Shown: positions 45,329-57,724 of the stretch, piece after piece
How the letters are laid out: every line of letters begins with the position of its first letter
How positions within the stretch are numbered: position 1 is the first letter of the stretch
Assembly: GCF_007655135.1 (NCBI RefSeq)
Contig: NC_045128.1
Location: 25,886,811 to 25,950,810, forward strand
Direction of reading: 5' to 3'
DNA length: 64,000 bases
Source of the DNA: Punica granatum
Taxonomy: Eukaryota > Streptophyta > Magnoliopsida > Myrtales > Lythraceae
Notes under the pieces: model-generated
Told to the model about the DNA's origin: nothing
What the model saw: only the letters and a program-made list of their open reading frames with translations
Database searches by the model: none
Program-made: the position numbers and the translations under genes

Positions 45329-47155
45329 ATGGTGAGTCTCTCTCAGCTTCAGTGACCTTCTCTCCTTCTCGGCGGCATCTGTGGGCCTCCATTTCCTGTC
45401 CTCGTTCTGTAATTACCGAATCTGTTTGTTATGATCGGTTTCTTGATGCGCAGCCTTTCAAGCGATACGTCGAGATTGGGCGGGTCGCCCTCGTCAACTA
45501 CGGGAAGGAGTACGGAAGGCTCGTCGTCATCGTCGACGTAATAGACCAGAACAGAGTATGTGTCTCTTCCTTCCTGCTTTGTACTATTCGAAGCATCTGC
45601 TTCCTTTCTCAGCTCGCTATTGAGATTTCTTCTGGCACACATAACTGTTTGAGTTTTGGAGTGTGGAGATGACTCTGAGGATCGTTACGATTTCTTCAAC
45701 TGTATTGCTTGATTAGCTGGCTGGTGTACTGGTCAGAATCGATCAGAGCTTTGCTTATCGTATATAGTAACCGTGTGAGCATTGAGGAAGAAGATGATTT
45801 TGAGTTCCTGTAAAAGCAGCTCAGCGATGCAATCCGTAATGTGCTTACGGTGAACTTCTTGTGCGATTGTTGAATCGATTGCGAGTGTTTCAATCATGAT
45901 GAAAGCTTAATATTGCTGTCAGAGGGTATTTCTTTTTTTCGCCGATGGTTTTTTGCTATAGGCATGGAAATACTATGGCAGTTTACCCATGGAGTGTGAA
46001 AATTTAGAACCTTATGTCATCTTTTCCTGAACTGTTATATGTCGGTGTATCCTTTTTCTCTAGCTAGAAGGCAATAGTATCTAATCATTTTTCATATGTT
46101 AATTATGATAGATGATATGCTCATCCTTTTGAAAGTATATCTTTTGGTTTTAGAAAATTATCGAGAAAAACTCCATCCAGGAACAAAGTCTCTTGCTTGT
46201 TTTACCGTTCTTGCACATTGACGTTCAAAGCTTGATGAGTTTTATTTTCATCTGAACTTAAATGGCATCATCTTGGACCTGTGACAGAAGGTTCTCCCTT
46301 TGCTTATCGTTTTGGGTGATTTCATTGATTTCACGTGTGGAAGTTGGGAAATTTTTGGATAACCACGAAACAACTTTTTCAATGGTCATTCTTGTTAGAT
46401 GAAAATGTTGCTTATTGTCTGTTGCCAAGGCATGCGCAGAATTTGCTTGTTCTTCAACTATTATATAGTTTGTTACCACTATAGTTATTTTTAAAGAAGG
46501 GATCCTTTGTAGTTGTCAATGTCGTTTGTTAGTCAAAGTGGATGTTAGTTAATTACAAATCTTACAAGTTTCTGTTTTTTTCAGGCTTTGGTTGATGCTC
46601 CTGATATGGTCAGAACTCAGATGAATTTTAAGAGGCTGTCGCTCACAGATATCAAAATTGACATCAAGAGGGTCCCCAAGAAGAAGACACTTATCCAAGC
46701 GATGCAAGAAGCTGGTAGGCTCAAATATTCTTACTAATAAGTTTCTTATAGGCCTGTTCATGATGCTTGTGGTGCTCCTGTATTAATAATTTGGTGTGTT
46801 TGATCGGCAGACGTGCAAGGTAAGTGGCAAAAGAGCTCGTGGGGCCGTAAACTTATAGTACAGAAGAAGAGGGCATCCCTTAATGACTTCGATAGATTCA
46901 AGCTTATGCTTGCAAAAATCAAGGTTTGCGTCTGTTCCTCTTGCCTTTTACTATATATTAAGATTAAGATTATATAGCTACTCTCCCTGAGTCACATCCA
47001 AATATCCAAATTCTACTACACTTACTGACTCGGGACTCAGGAATCAACAGTCAACTTCGAATGCAATGTTAACATGCTAATTTATGTGATGTATCCAGAG
47101 GGGTGGCCTGATCCGGCAAGAGCTCTCGAAGTTGAAGAAGGAGGCTTCAGCATAA
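45329..47155 (+). CDS. RPL14: 60S ribosomal protein L14 (eL14)
   Basis: A cytosolic large-subunit ribosomal protein. Coding exons: 45329-45331, 45454-45555, 46585-46714, 46811-46923 and 47099-47155, all with GT-AG introns. The product has 134 residues, the length usual in plants. Residues 2-35 form the KOW-like N-terminal part ([17 protein letters not shown]). The L14e domain follows, with [27 protein letters not shown] and [14 protein letters not shown], then a basic tail ending KKEASA. The first exon contributes only the start Met; the codon is followed at once by GTGAGT. A decoy donor (GGTAAGT) inside exon 4 is not used if the frame is to be kept. Intron 2 is about 1.03 kb. The promoter has a TATA box and a telo-box. 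No damage was seen and the gene appears functional. It converges with the bL17 gene. Confidence 0.95.
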
Positions 47156-48841
47156 ATTCCAAGTCTTTTGAGTTTAACTAGATCTTGTTTTCGAGTCTTT
47201 TTCGGATCCGTGGTATCCGACATTGACCATTTCTTGATCGATTTCCATCTACATTGGACTGAGTTTTACGGGAGTTTAGAGTTAAAAGTGTTGTTTTCGG
47301 AATGTCAAATTCGTTTCGAAAGGTTAATTTTTGCATTTCATCTTTGTCCCGTTCTTGTTTAAGGCTTATACAGTGTCGCCAGGACGCAATGGAAATATTC
47401 CAAATGATTATCTGGATTAAATTCCTCAAATACGCAAGCCCGGGACAACGATTTGTAGAAAACTTCAGGGGCCAAAAGTAAAAAAGTTACACAGATCAAT
47501 CTGGCAGCTATCTATAAGAAAGTCAAAGGGAAAGGAACCTTCATTTTGCACGCCGAGTGTTTGTGTTTAAACTGTGTTTTATTTCTTGCGACACCTTTCA
47601 ACTTTGTTCATCATGTATGGAAGAGTACGAGCAATTTGTGTTCCAGTTTTGACAGATTTTGTTTACTTTGGTTCAAGTTCTACGGCCAAATTCTTCTTTC
47701 TGTAAAACAATTATAATTCCTGAGCAAGCAAATTTAATCAGCTCTCTTTATCCCATATCTGTTATAAAAACAGTTCGTATGATAATCTTGTTATTATTGT
47801 CTTTGAAATGAATAAATCATATTCCCATCCCATTAGACGGATGATGATATCTAATCTTATTATCGGAAAAAGGAAACTCAAATATTTGAACAGTCTGATG
47901 CATAACGGGGCCCTCATATACTATTTATCTTCCTTGAGCACAATCTATCAATTTCAAATATTTGAACTGTCAGATGCATGACCTCCTTTTGTGGAGGTCA
48001 CTAACAAGATCTATTGCCATCAAACTCCTCTTTCGCTGTTGTAAATTGCCAATGATTTGATATATGATCGGTCTCTCTATAGCAATTGGTGATGATGAAA
48101 TGCTCCGATCTTTCAAGGGTTCTCGCAGTTTTTGCATTGACATAAAAATTTATAGTCCTACATTGTTAAAACATCAAGAAAAGTGGTAAATATTGACCGA
48201 AGGATTAAGATATCCCATACTATCAAAATTTGAAACATCTTTTCTACAGCAATTGAAACATTGGCGTATATTTATACTTATATTCATACAAAATTCGAGA
48301 CATTTTATTTAATTACCCCTTCTAAAAATAATATAAACCAGACAAAGGTATACAACGATTGAAACATTTGGCTATATATTTAATTTCATAGAAAACGTTG
48401 GGACCTTTTACATAATTACTCCTTCTAAGAGTGATATAAACCAAACAGGAGCGGAAAATTCAACTCTGATTCCATGCCGAATCAAACGAAAGGGATAATT
48501 ATCACGTTCGGGGACTTGAACCAAACCGCCCCTTGTAAAAATTTGCTATAGACTGTAAAGAAACTCAGTTGCTGTTTTGTCTCAATTGAGAGGGCATGAG
48601 AAACGATTATTGCAAATGAATTAGACTCGGCGGAGATAGCCTACTTAGACTAATCTTTCTTATTCATCACAAACAACACATAAACCCGAAGGGATGTCTG
48701 CGTACAGATCCTAAAAACATTAAACCAAGGTAGTGAGAGATCTGTCAGCAAATACCTCTTTTACAGATTAAAGGGAAAAATTCCTTCGCCTAATATAATA
48801 TCTGGGGACAAAATTGATTTTGATGCACAAAACTAAGCATA
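47156..48841. other. Intergenic region between convergent ribosomal-protein genes
   Basis: It holds the 3' untranslated regions of eL14 (plus) and bL17 (minus). No other gene or clear transposon was seen. Short related blocks around 48260-48310 and 48350-48420 share ATTGAAACATT and CATAATTACTCCTTCTA-like words, which suggests a small tandem duplication. Confidence 0.5.
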
Positions 48842-50590
48842 TCATGAATCCGGCCCCAAGCTTTTCTCCTCCTTTGGTGGAGCAAACTGCCTGCACAGCC
48901 TGGATCTTGTCCATGGATCCAAGGATGGTCGTTGCGGAAGTTGAGGTGCTGGTGGTTTCGACTGTCTAAGTTCGTTTTCTCTGTCAATGAACCTGCCCAA
49001 ATTTGTAATATATATATTACCGAAAAGAACACAAGTAAAATCGAGAATCATAAACCATTAGCTCCCTATGAAAGTAGAGGTAATATATCCCAAATGGATC
49101 CTGAACTTCTCTCAACCTTAACAAATATCAGATTTCATCTGTCCATAAAAAACTTTGTCCAGTCCTCCATACTCAACTTACGCCACCTAATCCTTACTAA
49201 TGAACACAATCACAGGCTCAGACCTCCGTGCTTTCATTTGAAAGATCGTTGTCCTGATATCTAGGCGGTCCATGAAAGCGGCCGCTGACACTTGGTCCTG
49301 GATCAGTGGTTCGACGGCCGATGACTTTATAATGGAGGGACCAAATTAGATGTTCTTTGAAGTTGAGGGACTTGATCAAAATAAAATATGAAGTAGACAG
49401 ACTAGTATCGTAAAAGAGCACCACAGAATGATGAGACTACCAATTTTGTTAATATAAGGAAACATGATTTGAAGATGAGTAATTATTTACTCACTCAATG
49501 TAAGCCATGGGAGCGGCATCACCAACTCGGATGCGGGTTCGAAGAAGTCTCGTGTATCCCCCAGCTCTGTCTCTGAGGCAACAAACAATGACCATTAACC
49601 AGTGAGAAGTTCTCAACTTATGGCAAAACAAAGGAATGAGGATCTTGATGGGTTTATCATAATCACTTGTATCTATAAGCTAACTCTGTAAACAGCTTGT
49701 GAAGGACGTCATCCCCTCGCACAAACGCAGCTGCATGCCTAGCAGCAGAAAGGGAACCCTGCAACCAATAGTTGCAAAGTGTAGAATTAACATTTCAATC
49801 CGAATAAAATCAGAAACAACCATATAATTGAGGCCATTTACAAACACAGCTGCCCAGAGAGAAACTACTCAGGCATTACATTCTGCAAGGCTGCACATCA
49901 GCTAAATCTACCCCACAGGCAAGCTAGCATTATCAACTTCCGGTATCACTAAACGATAGACTTCTAGACAGACTGTTCTTGCCAATCAAGCCATGACAAA
50001 GCATCACAATGACTCATAAGCTCAAAAAACTGTACTGGTTCTAGTTCAAATATGCTGAATTGGAGAGAACCAGCGAAACTGCATTTCACTTATTTAGTAC
50101 ACGTTGCTACAGAATGAAAGGTGAGAACAGTTGAACAATCGGAATCCCAGGGTACCTCTTTCCCAAGCTGCACCATATTATCGGCGAGCCGCCTAACCTC
50201 TTTTGCCTGCAAACGCAAGAGACAACGATGAAATTCAAAACAATTTCTACGCTTCAAAGAGTATCTTTCTTCCCTGTTGGGCTTGGCAAGAGGAGTGTCA
50301 TCAACTAAAGGAAGAAGACAACATGACATATCATATACAAAAACGGTACATTTCCCATAACTGCGCTCTCCAGTGAACAAATTACAGAGGAGGAGTTACC
50401 TTGGCGACAGTGGTTTCGATCCGCTCGTGCTTCACCAACTGTGAAACCATTGTCCTGCTCAGATAAAATCCGATCAACTCAGCAAAACCATTGTCAAGAA
50501 AAGAGAAATCCCAAAAAGAATAAAAATGACAGACCTGAGCATGGACATCCTGTGACCAGTGGGTCTACCGAGCTTCCTGAACTTTGTCAT
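48842..50590 (-). CDS. Organellar ribosomal protein L17 (bL17), probably mitochondrial
   Basis: A bacterial-type large-subunit protein that lines the exit tunnel. Minus-strand exons: 50535-50590, 50400-50454, 50156-50206, 49667-49758, 49495-49572 and 48842-48992, all GT-AG. The product has 160 residues. It starts [20 protein letters not shown], the canonical bL17 N-terminus, continues with [21 protein letters not shown] and [13 protein letters not shown] [14 protein letters not shown], and ends AYIEFIDREN before a C-terminal extension rich in Pro, Gln and Arg. The start lies directly at the conserved domain with no added presequence. That fits the short plant mitochondrial form, whose N-terminus itself is basic, better than the plastid form with a long transit peptide. 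Compartment is an inference. The upstream region carries site II motifs. Confidence 0.93.
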
Positions 50591-50859
50591 CCCTACGGGG
50601 AAGGAGAGAGAGGTTAGAGCAGTTTCCCTTTCCACCAACTAAAGTGAAACCACAGCAATGATTCCCGTCCTGCTCGCTGATCAATCCAGTCGAAATTAGG
50701 CAAGAAACAGCGGTAAAGTGAAAAATTGTCAACTCTTTCCCTTCTTCAACTTGGCAGCGGATGCGGTAGGGGACGAAAAGATTGGATTGGCGATCACAAA
50801 GAGATCGCCAGGGGTTCAGAAGAAGAGGAGCAGCCGCCACCGAGCACCGGTGAGGAAGA

Positions 50860-50900
50860 AGAAGAAGAAGAAGCAAGCAAGCAAGCAAGCAGCGAACCAG
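50860..50900. repeat. GAA and GCAA microsatellites in the bL17 upstream region
   Basis: A run of GAA units passes into several CAAG/GCAA units at about 50875-50893. Open frames across it are repeat artefacts. Confidence 0.85.
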
Positions 50901-50959
50901 AGAGAGAGAGGGCAGGCGACGGCAGGGAAGCGAGAATGACAGTCAAGCCAGCGGAAAAA

Positions 50960-51012
50960 TGGGCCATATGGGCCTTGAAAATAATGGGGAGATGAATTAC
51001 CGGCCCGGCCCA
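50960..51012 (-). promoter_or_regulatory. Cluster of site II (TGGGCC) elements
   Basis: TGGGCC occurs at 50960-50965 and 50969-50974, and its complement GGCCCA at 51007-51012. Site II elements are common in promoters of plant genes for ribosomal and mitochondrial proteins. They lie about 370-420 bp upstream of the bL17 start codon. Confidence 0.6.
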
Positions 51013-51019
51013 TGAAAAG

Positions 51020-52610
51020 AATCTTCGTGGCCCTTGGTTCAGTTTAGTTTACCGGGCTTGCTTTTATCATCTTTTAATATTAAAGAATAAGGTTAAAGAA
51101 GTTTGGCAACAATAGTGTGTGGAATGGACTTAAAAGTGACACAAACACCCCTTGCATTTAAATACGCCACATAAGTATAAATTATAATTTATAAGGACCC
51201 TAATTTTATAAAAATTCTTGAGTAATTCAATCTTGCCACGTGACGTACGAAAACACAAATTAGATTGCGTGAAATGAGAAAATTATTGCTAATCACTCGA
51301 ATAATTACTATAATTATTATTAACTGAAGAAAACTAATCGGTTCTTTTTTACCACATCAATAAGAAATAGAATTAAAATTTTCTCCTAATTTTGTTTGGG
51401 AATTATATTCATGAACAAAAGTAATTGAGAAAGGAAACAATTGGTGTAAATGTCCTTTACAACAAGAAGTCTTTATCTGATTCCATCAAAACAAATATAA
51501 CCAACATGCGAATGGAGTTAATCTCAGTCCAATAAATTGAGGATAATCGTCGTGATTTCATTGGGAAAAAAACTCATAGTAAATTGGACTTTCCGATCTT
51601 ATGATGCTATGAATGAGAATTTAGAACTAGTAGTGCATAGTGCATGATATTATCAATCGAAATATCCTTTACGCCTTTAGTCCCCAAACCTTGTACGTAG
51701 ATGTGCAAAAGAAAAGAGTGTCATGGAACTTTTTGTCATAGAGAGCTCTACTTAGAGGAGGATAATTATGAATGATTAGACATGATATCTACTCACAGAG
51801 AGAGATCCCATATAGAAAGTTCTGTCATTTGTGTATTAGGAACAGGAAGAACTCCTTGATCCCTCGAAATAGCATCAACACTAACCGCTTGTTTGGATTG
51901 CGGATTATGGAGGGTTATAAAGGAGTAGATTATAGAGGGTTATTAGACATTTGTATAATAACCCCTATAACCAGCAATCGAAACGACCCAATAGTTCTCG
52001 TATGTTGGGTGATTAATTATGATCTAAATCCTACCTACAGGAACCAAGTTAATCATATATACATAAAACCGAAAAGGCTTCCTCCCGAATTCTAGGCATT
52101 AATAGTTGTTATCGATCAGCATATGTATGTTGGCAGAGCTAGCAAGGACACTCGAAAGAGCCTATTGTATGACAGCTAGCTAGAAATTGTAAATGAAAAA
52201 CTTAAACATGATAGATCAAAATAATCCACCCTCAATCCTCCCTCCCAACCAGCCTTCGGACATTATTAATCTTTTAGGGTGTTAGGGCAATCTCATCTAT
52301 AATCTCTTGACCATAAACTTCTCTGAATAATGATAGATGAGATTACCGGTCCGCTCAAAATTAAAAGAGACAAGTATAACCCGGAAAAAAAGAAGAAGAA
52401 AAAAGATAGACAAGCATTTATATGTTCACGTTTTCGTCTGCAAAAGTGGATAGTCAAATTTACGAATCACAAATGTTTTCAGCGGTGAACTTTACCTACA
52501 AAGTTTTCAATTAAATCACAAAAAGTACTTCGTAGATAGGGGAAATTGACGCCCGAGCAGGAAATAAACTGAGAACATATCTAGAGGAAAAAAAAAGGAA
52601 GCATTTTGTG
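51020..52610. other. Intergenic DNA, small MITE-like repeat
   Basis: Around 51886-51995, inverted words CCGCTTGTTTGGATTGC and GCAATCGAAACG bracket about 110 bp with GGGTTAT and ATAACCC in opposite orientation, like a very small foldback element. No gene was seen elsewhere. Confidence 0.4.
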
Positions 52611-52615
52611 CATTT

Positions 52616-53792
52616 CTAAATTGTCCCACAAAGAATTCCTTCCCGGAGTCTCTCTCCCATACTAATGAAGCTCTCTTTCATGCTTCTGAACATTTGCCAA
52701 ATACTGTCAGTCGAACAAGAATGCAGCTCCGTAATGAATTTCCCGCAATTGTAGCAAAATTCTGAGCCACATCTGCATTAACATAAAAACATTAAAATTG
52801 GCAAATTTATGCAGATTATATATGTATGCACGAAAGACTGTCAAAATAGCTTTTTTTTAAATTACAAGGGAAATATGTTTGCCTAATGTAAGAAAATAAA
52901 AAATCTAATAAAGAGGCATTGATAGTTCCATCATGAGTCGAATATGAAATATTTAGGTTATCAGGCGAAGGCATTTGCTATTGCACTAATACACTTTCTG
53001 TTAGTCCTAATAGCTAAATGTGCAGGTGCAGCAAATATTGAAACACCAACAGCAAGTTTATGAAGATACTGGATGATGAGTCGATATAACTTCGACTTCG
53101 ACTTGACTGAATTGGACTAGGCAACATGTCTGATCACAATTCAACATACAGTTTGGGTCAATATGACTTTTGTTACAATCTTTGATTACTAAAAACTTAG
53201 ACTGCACTTGAAAACCCAGATCAGTGAATATATACCTGCAAAACACCGTGGAGCATCCTTCTATGCGCTCCACATAGTTCTTGCACCCAGGACACGGCTT
53301 CCACTTCTTTCTCTCAATGATGGATAGCACTCGATCGCATTTGTGCCGCTCTTGCTCCTCCCAAGGCAGCGAACACCGAAAGCAACACCCTGTCTTGCAG
53401 CTGGGGCAGACAATTCTCCTTGGAGCCTCGGATCCACCACACTCATCGATGATCAGTTCCTGGCAATCTCCATTGGGGCAGTAGCACCTACCATACCCTA
53501 GCAGGTTCCCTTCGCAGGCAATGTGGCACCACTGAGTAAACACTTCGTTGGACACCAGTTCCTGGCATGTGACTGGGTCGAGTGGCTTGGTACAGTCCAA
53601 AAGGCATAGCGGACAACTTATCAAGGTGCGGCCTGCCTTGACAGAGACTCTGATGTACGAGGCCGTGCAAGAGATGCAGACGAAAATATCAGGGCAACTG
53701 CACTGGTGCACTGTGAATGGTAACTTTTGGCTTATCGGAAGATGTTCCAAGCATATTTCGCAACAGAAAGATGACGAGGACGAGGTGGCCAT
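52616..53792 (-). CDS. RBR-type (RING1-IBR-RING2) protein, putative E3 ubiquitin ligase
   Basis: RBR proteins take ubiquitin from an E2 onto a RING2 cysteine and then pass it to substrates. Minus-strand exons: 53236-53792 and 52616-52772, with a 463-bp GT-AG intron splitting an Arg codon. The product has 237 residues. RING1 is at about 11-63 (CEICLEHLP, CSCPD, CISC, CPLC). The IBR is at about 105-152 (CPNGDC, DECGG, CPSC, CCFRC, HKC). RING2 is at about 167-196 (CPGC, EGC, FCRCGSEFCYNCG), with Cys180 at the position of the catalytic cysteine. The His and Cys that usually close RING2 are not obvious in the short tail. The first exon alone would stop soon after the donor site, so splicing is needed to complete RING2. 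A decayed relative lies at 4369-4720. Substrate and pathway are unknown. Confidence 0.85.
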
Positions 53793-53839
53793 TCTTGTTG
53801 AAATGCTAGGGTTTGTTGTTGTTGATTGTTTTTAGGCAA

Positions 53840-54595
53840 TCACATGTAGTTTCTGTTAAAAATGGTTGTTATTTTTGATAATCGTGATCCTGTTTAGATT
53901 ACTGGCCGGTATGTCAGTATATCCGATCTCCTTTATTATTTTTTTGGGGTGAATCGATCTCCTTTATTTGAATTTGAAGTTAGTTACCGGGTTAATTATA
54001 TATATTAACATTCACATTTCTTTATCAATCGCTAAATTAATGGCGAAAGTGCTTTTTTTCTTTCCTAGTCACGATGGAAGTACAAGGGTCTAATAAAGGA
54101 AAATGAAAGTTCACCAAAAGATAACGCTAAAGGAAAGAGTTAAATTCGCCCCGATCGATAGGCTAAGTTTGGGTTTGCCCCCTGACCTTCAAATTTTTGT
54201 AAAGTACTCCCGACCTTACTGGAAAGTAAGCAATGTATCCCCTCAACCAAATTCCAACTAAAATTCCGACCAAAAGATGACACATCCCAGTCACATATCA
54301 TATTAATAAGGGCAAAACCGTCTCTCCATTGATTATTACCTGAAAAACCAAAAAGAACGGAACAAAGTGCAAGCTGGGAATTAGGGCACGATCTTTCCAC
54401 CCATTGCCTCTGCACGATCTAATTAGTTTTATGAGTTTCGGTCGATGTGTTTAGTCGATGTTTTATAAATTATATTAACAAATGTACTATTGATGATGGA
54501 GATCATGAAATATGTAAGAGTATTGAGAAACATTTTTCAAATTAGTCATGTAATTAGCAAGTTGTGCGAGTTTTTGTATTTCTTTGTGTTTAGTT
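53840..54595. other. Intergenic DNA upstream of the RBR gene
   Basis: It presumably contains the RBR promoter on the minus strand. A degenerate repeat-like stretch near 54150-54420 has the CCCC(T/C)GACCTTC and AAGTA words common in old Mutator-like ends. No gene was recognised. Confidence 0.35.
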
Positions 54596-55926
54596 AAAAT
54601 TTTTTAGAAAAGTATAAATTTGGTCCTCTAAGTTTGAATACTTTTCTATTTTCGTTATTTTTCTATTATTTTTATGTTTTCATCCTTTACCTTTAAAACT
54701 TTTTCTATTTTAATCATTCCATTGTAAAAACCGTTAAATGTGGATGAGTTGAAGCCACATCAGCCGTCACATGTACAACACATTCCACGTCAATGTTAAA
54801 AAAAAAAAAAGGAACACTCGATAGTCAAGTCATTTGGCTTCTTGCCTTCTTCCTCCGATTACAAAAAAAAAAATTGCTTCTTCCATCCCGACAAGTCAAC
54901 ACAACCTTCTATCCCCGGAGTCTTCGCCAAGCAGTGCCCTTCTTCCATGACGAAGCGTCGAGCGTGGGCGAAGGAGAGGTGCCGGTGGAGGAATCGGGGA
55001 TGAAGCAGAGGGTGGTGATGTAGGACGTGATATTCCGGAAAATGGTCCCGTCGAGACAGGTTGGGAAGTTCATCAGCAAGGAAGGCTTTCGTATTCTGAA
55101 GATTGAAAAGACACCAAAGCTACTATAAAATATATATATATATATATATATATTTCCTTACTAGGCCATATCAAAATTGTTTTGGCCATTGTTCAGTTCT
55201 CTCTTTCTCTCTCTCTCTCCGCCTCTTCTCTATCTCTATGTGTCTTCCTGCCCCTTGCAATTACGGCTCAATTCCTCTTCTTCGATAAAATTAGCTTTTT
55301 ACAGGAAGCTTATGATGAGATGGGGAGTGTGAATTAGAATAAACTAAGCTGGGCTCAACTTCAAATTTGTTATCAAGATCAAGGCACTGAAATTAGGGGA
55401 TTTTCTAACATTTGGTGTTGAATTGTTTATATATTGGCGAGTTGTTCTCCAAATGAAGGGGCGAAGGATATCTATTGGATATTTCCTCTTCCTTGGAATC
55501 GTTCATTGTGTCGGAGCCGAATAGAAGAAACCACTGCATGTGTTCGTTTTTGGGCTCTGGTGCTTCCAAAGCTCCATATGTGGTTGAGGTGAAGAATCCA
55601 ATTAACTCTTATTCGAATGTCAGTAGAAGAAAGTTCAATGTAGGAGCTGAATAAGAAAAAGAAGACGTTAGTGTTTGAGTTCTTGGTGCTGCCTTCCCTG
55701 AAGAAATCAAATTATTTTTCATTATTGACTTGACGTGAAATATGTTGCACATGTGGCAGTTGATGTTGCTTCAACTCCGTTTAATGACTTTGGTAATGGC
55801 AGGATTAAAATATAAAAAGTGTTCAACGGTAAAGGGTGAAAACAGAAAAAAATAATAAAAAAGAATGAAAATATAAAAGTGCTCAAACCTGGAGGATCAA
55901 GTCTATACTTTTTTCAAAATTTTTTA
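54596..55926. mobile_element. Mutator-like element, probable Pack-MULE
   Basis: The element (54607-55915, 1309 bp) starts GAAAAGTATAAATTTGG and ends with a close complement. The inverted ends extend for about 170 bp. A perfect 11-bp duplication, AAAATTTTTTA, flanks it (54596-54606 and 55916-55926). The interior is GC-richer than the ends and includes a host-gene-like segment at about 54890-55125. No transposase was seen. Confidence 0.82.
54890..55125 (+). pseudogene. KH-domain gene fragment inside the Pack-MULE
   Basis: After an acidic stretch and a TAG stop, the plus strand reads FRKMVPSRQVGKFISKEGFRILKI. This resembles the start of a type I KH RNA-binding domain, normally VPSxQxGKxIGKEGxxIxxI. 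The second Gly of the GxxG loop region is Ser here. Only the beginning of the domain is present before a TA microsatellite. I infer capture of a host gene piece. The parent gene is not in the window. Confidence 0.5.
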
Positions 55927-56680
55927 AGGTCGAATTTATGAATGTTATTTGAAGAGGGATCACAACTCACGATGTATATAAAAAAAAATTTAATTCCAAC
56001 AATTTGTATATATTATGTGTATATTTTATATCGAACATAATTTATGCAAATCATATTTAACACTTTTATATTATCAGCGTTTTTGTTGTTCTCGTATTCC
56101 TGTGAATGGAAACACTCCTGCGGGGTTTGCGGGGCTAAATTGATTTGTTTTCTTCTAGATTTATTTAATTCATCCTTTGTTGTTAATGTATTTATATGTA
56201 GGTTATTCCGTTAAAGAATGTGAGTGAAGAGACACTCATTTATGAGCCAAAAAAAAATCTAAAATTCTACATGGCAAGCTCTCATCGAATGAAAGATAAC
56301 CTTTCATTGCACAAACTCTATGAGTCAAAATTAAAAACCTATAATAGTATAATAACAGATAGATTTCTGTTATAGCTCGTTGTTGTTATTTAAGGCGTTG
56401 AAATCCTATTTAGATTTTAAACTTGTGATGCTAACCCTTTATTAATATATTTTTGCTCGAATTGTTTCATTTCATCTTCCGTTAGTTGTGGATAAATTAT
56501 CCTGGGCGGTATGTCAGTATATCCGATCCTCTATTTTAAGTTTTATTTACATGGGCAATTATATTAACATTTCCTCAAATACGAAGTTTTTTTTTCCCTG
56601 TTACAATTGAATTACATGATCTAAGAAAGGAAATTGTAAAACTAAATCAAGAGATATGGGAACTCTCGCTAATGACAACC
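55927..56680. other. Intergenic DNA, no gene recognised
   Basis: It contains the 56200-56370 stretch related to 43735-43860. Otherwise plain AT-rich sequence. Confidence 0.4.
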
Positions 56681-56955
56681 GGGCAAGGGGGGACTAACAC
56701 GAGGCGCACACTTTGGCTGCACTCGGACATACTGGGCCTGGCGTGGTGTGAGTCCATGCGCATACGCGCGTAGGCATGCGGAAGTATAACCCGCTCTGAT
56801 ACCATATTAAATTTCCATTGGGCTTATACGGGCTCAGGCCCATATCCACTTAAAAGCTCAAGCTGATAAGTGATGGTACCCAAGTCTCATATAAACCCAT
56901 GGATATTCTTTTTCTTTTCCGATATGGGATTTATCCCATTTTTTACTCCTCAACA
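56680..56955 (-). mobile_element. TRIM remnant, third copy
   Basis: An internal part is followed by a perfect primer-binding site (minus strand TGGTATCAGAGC, 56793-56804) and an LTR of about 151 bp (56805-56955). On the minus strand the LTR starts TGTTGAGGAGT and contains CTCATATAAACCC in complement. The other LTR is not seen, so the element is truncated on the left. Confidence 0.68.
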
Positions 56956-57619
56956 ATTGGGCTTCCGGATATCAGACAGTGCACACAAGAAAAGAAAAAA
57001 AACTGTAAAATCTTTTAAAATTTATATTTAGAATACTTTTTTTAGGTAGGATTATATTTAGGATACTTTAATTTAATTAAAAACCATAAATCTTTATTAT
57101 TATATATATATATATATTAAAAACCATAAAACCAGTTGAAGTATTTATCTTAATTTGAAACAGTATATAATGTAACTCCCTTAAATGTAGGAGATACTAT
57201 ACAGTTCTGTTTTTCGTCGTCTCTGCTTAAGCAGTAAAGTCTGGTCTGAGCTCTCTCCTTTGCTGGATCAGAGGCATATTGATCTGTTTTTTCCTTGGAG
57301 AGGGTGTACTTAGCTTGTCTTTTATTCTCATCTTGGAACATTATTCTGACTTGACTATCAATGGTTATAACATGGTTTGGTGGGAACTGATTTGGGTTAA
57401 CTGAGGAAGATGGGTTTACTCATACATACATATACATACATATACATACATATATATATATATATCTAATCTTATCTTATCTTATCAGGTCCTTATAATC
57501 AAGGTGACATCATGTCACCATTTCATGGGGTTTTTCACCGTTGGATCCTCGAAATTAAATCCAACGGTGGAGAATGATTACCTGCTGCTCAAGTAGGCAA
57601 TTTTTCGATGTTTACGTAT

Positions 57620-57724
57620 TCAGAAACTCAATGAATCCTAACTAATACAATTCGAGTCGGGTCAGCCCACTAAGGGATAAAACTTTTTTAATCAAGAATT
57701 TTCTCCATTCCCTAGACTTGAACC
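57620..57724 (-). mobile_element. SINE 3' part, split by an LTR
   Basis: The minus strand reads GTTTTATCCCTTAGTGGGCT and flanking words matching the body of the SINE at 32317-32500. At its 5' side it reaches the middle of the B box, where the LTR begins. The missing 5' part resumes at 60395. Confidence 0.58.

Noticed and set aside
45696..45893. Short frames in the second intron of eL14
   Set aside because: They are intronic; the exons on either side join cleanly in frame.
50718..50995. Two open frames rich in Lys, Glu and Gln upstream of bL17
   Set aside because: They result from the GAA and GCAA microsatellites in the promoter or 5' untranslated region on the opposite strand to the gene.
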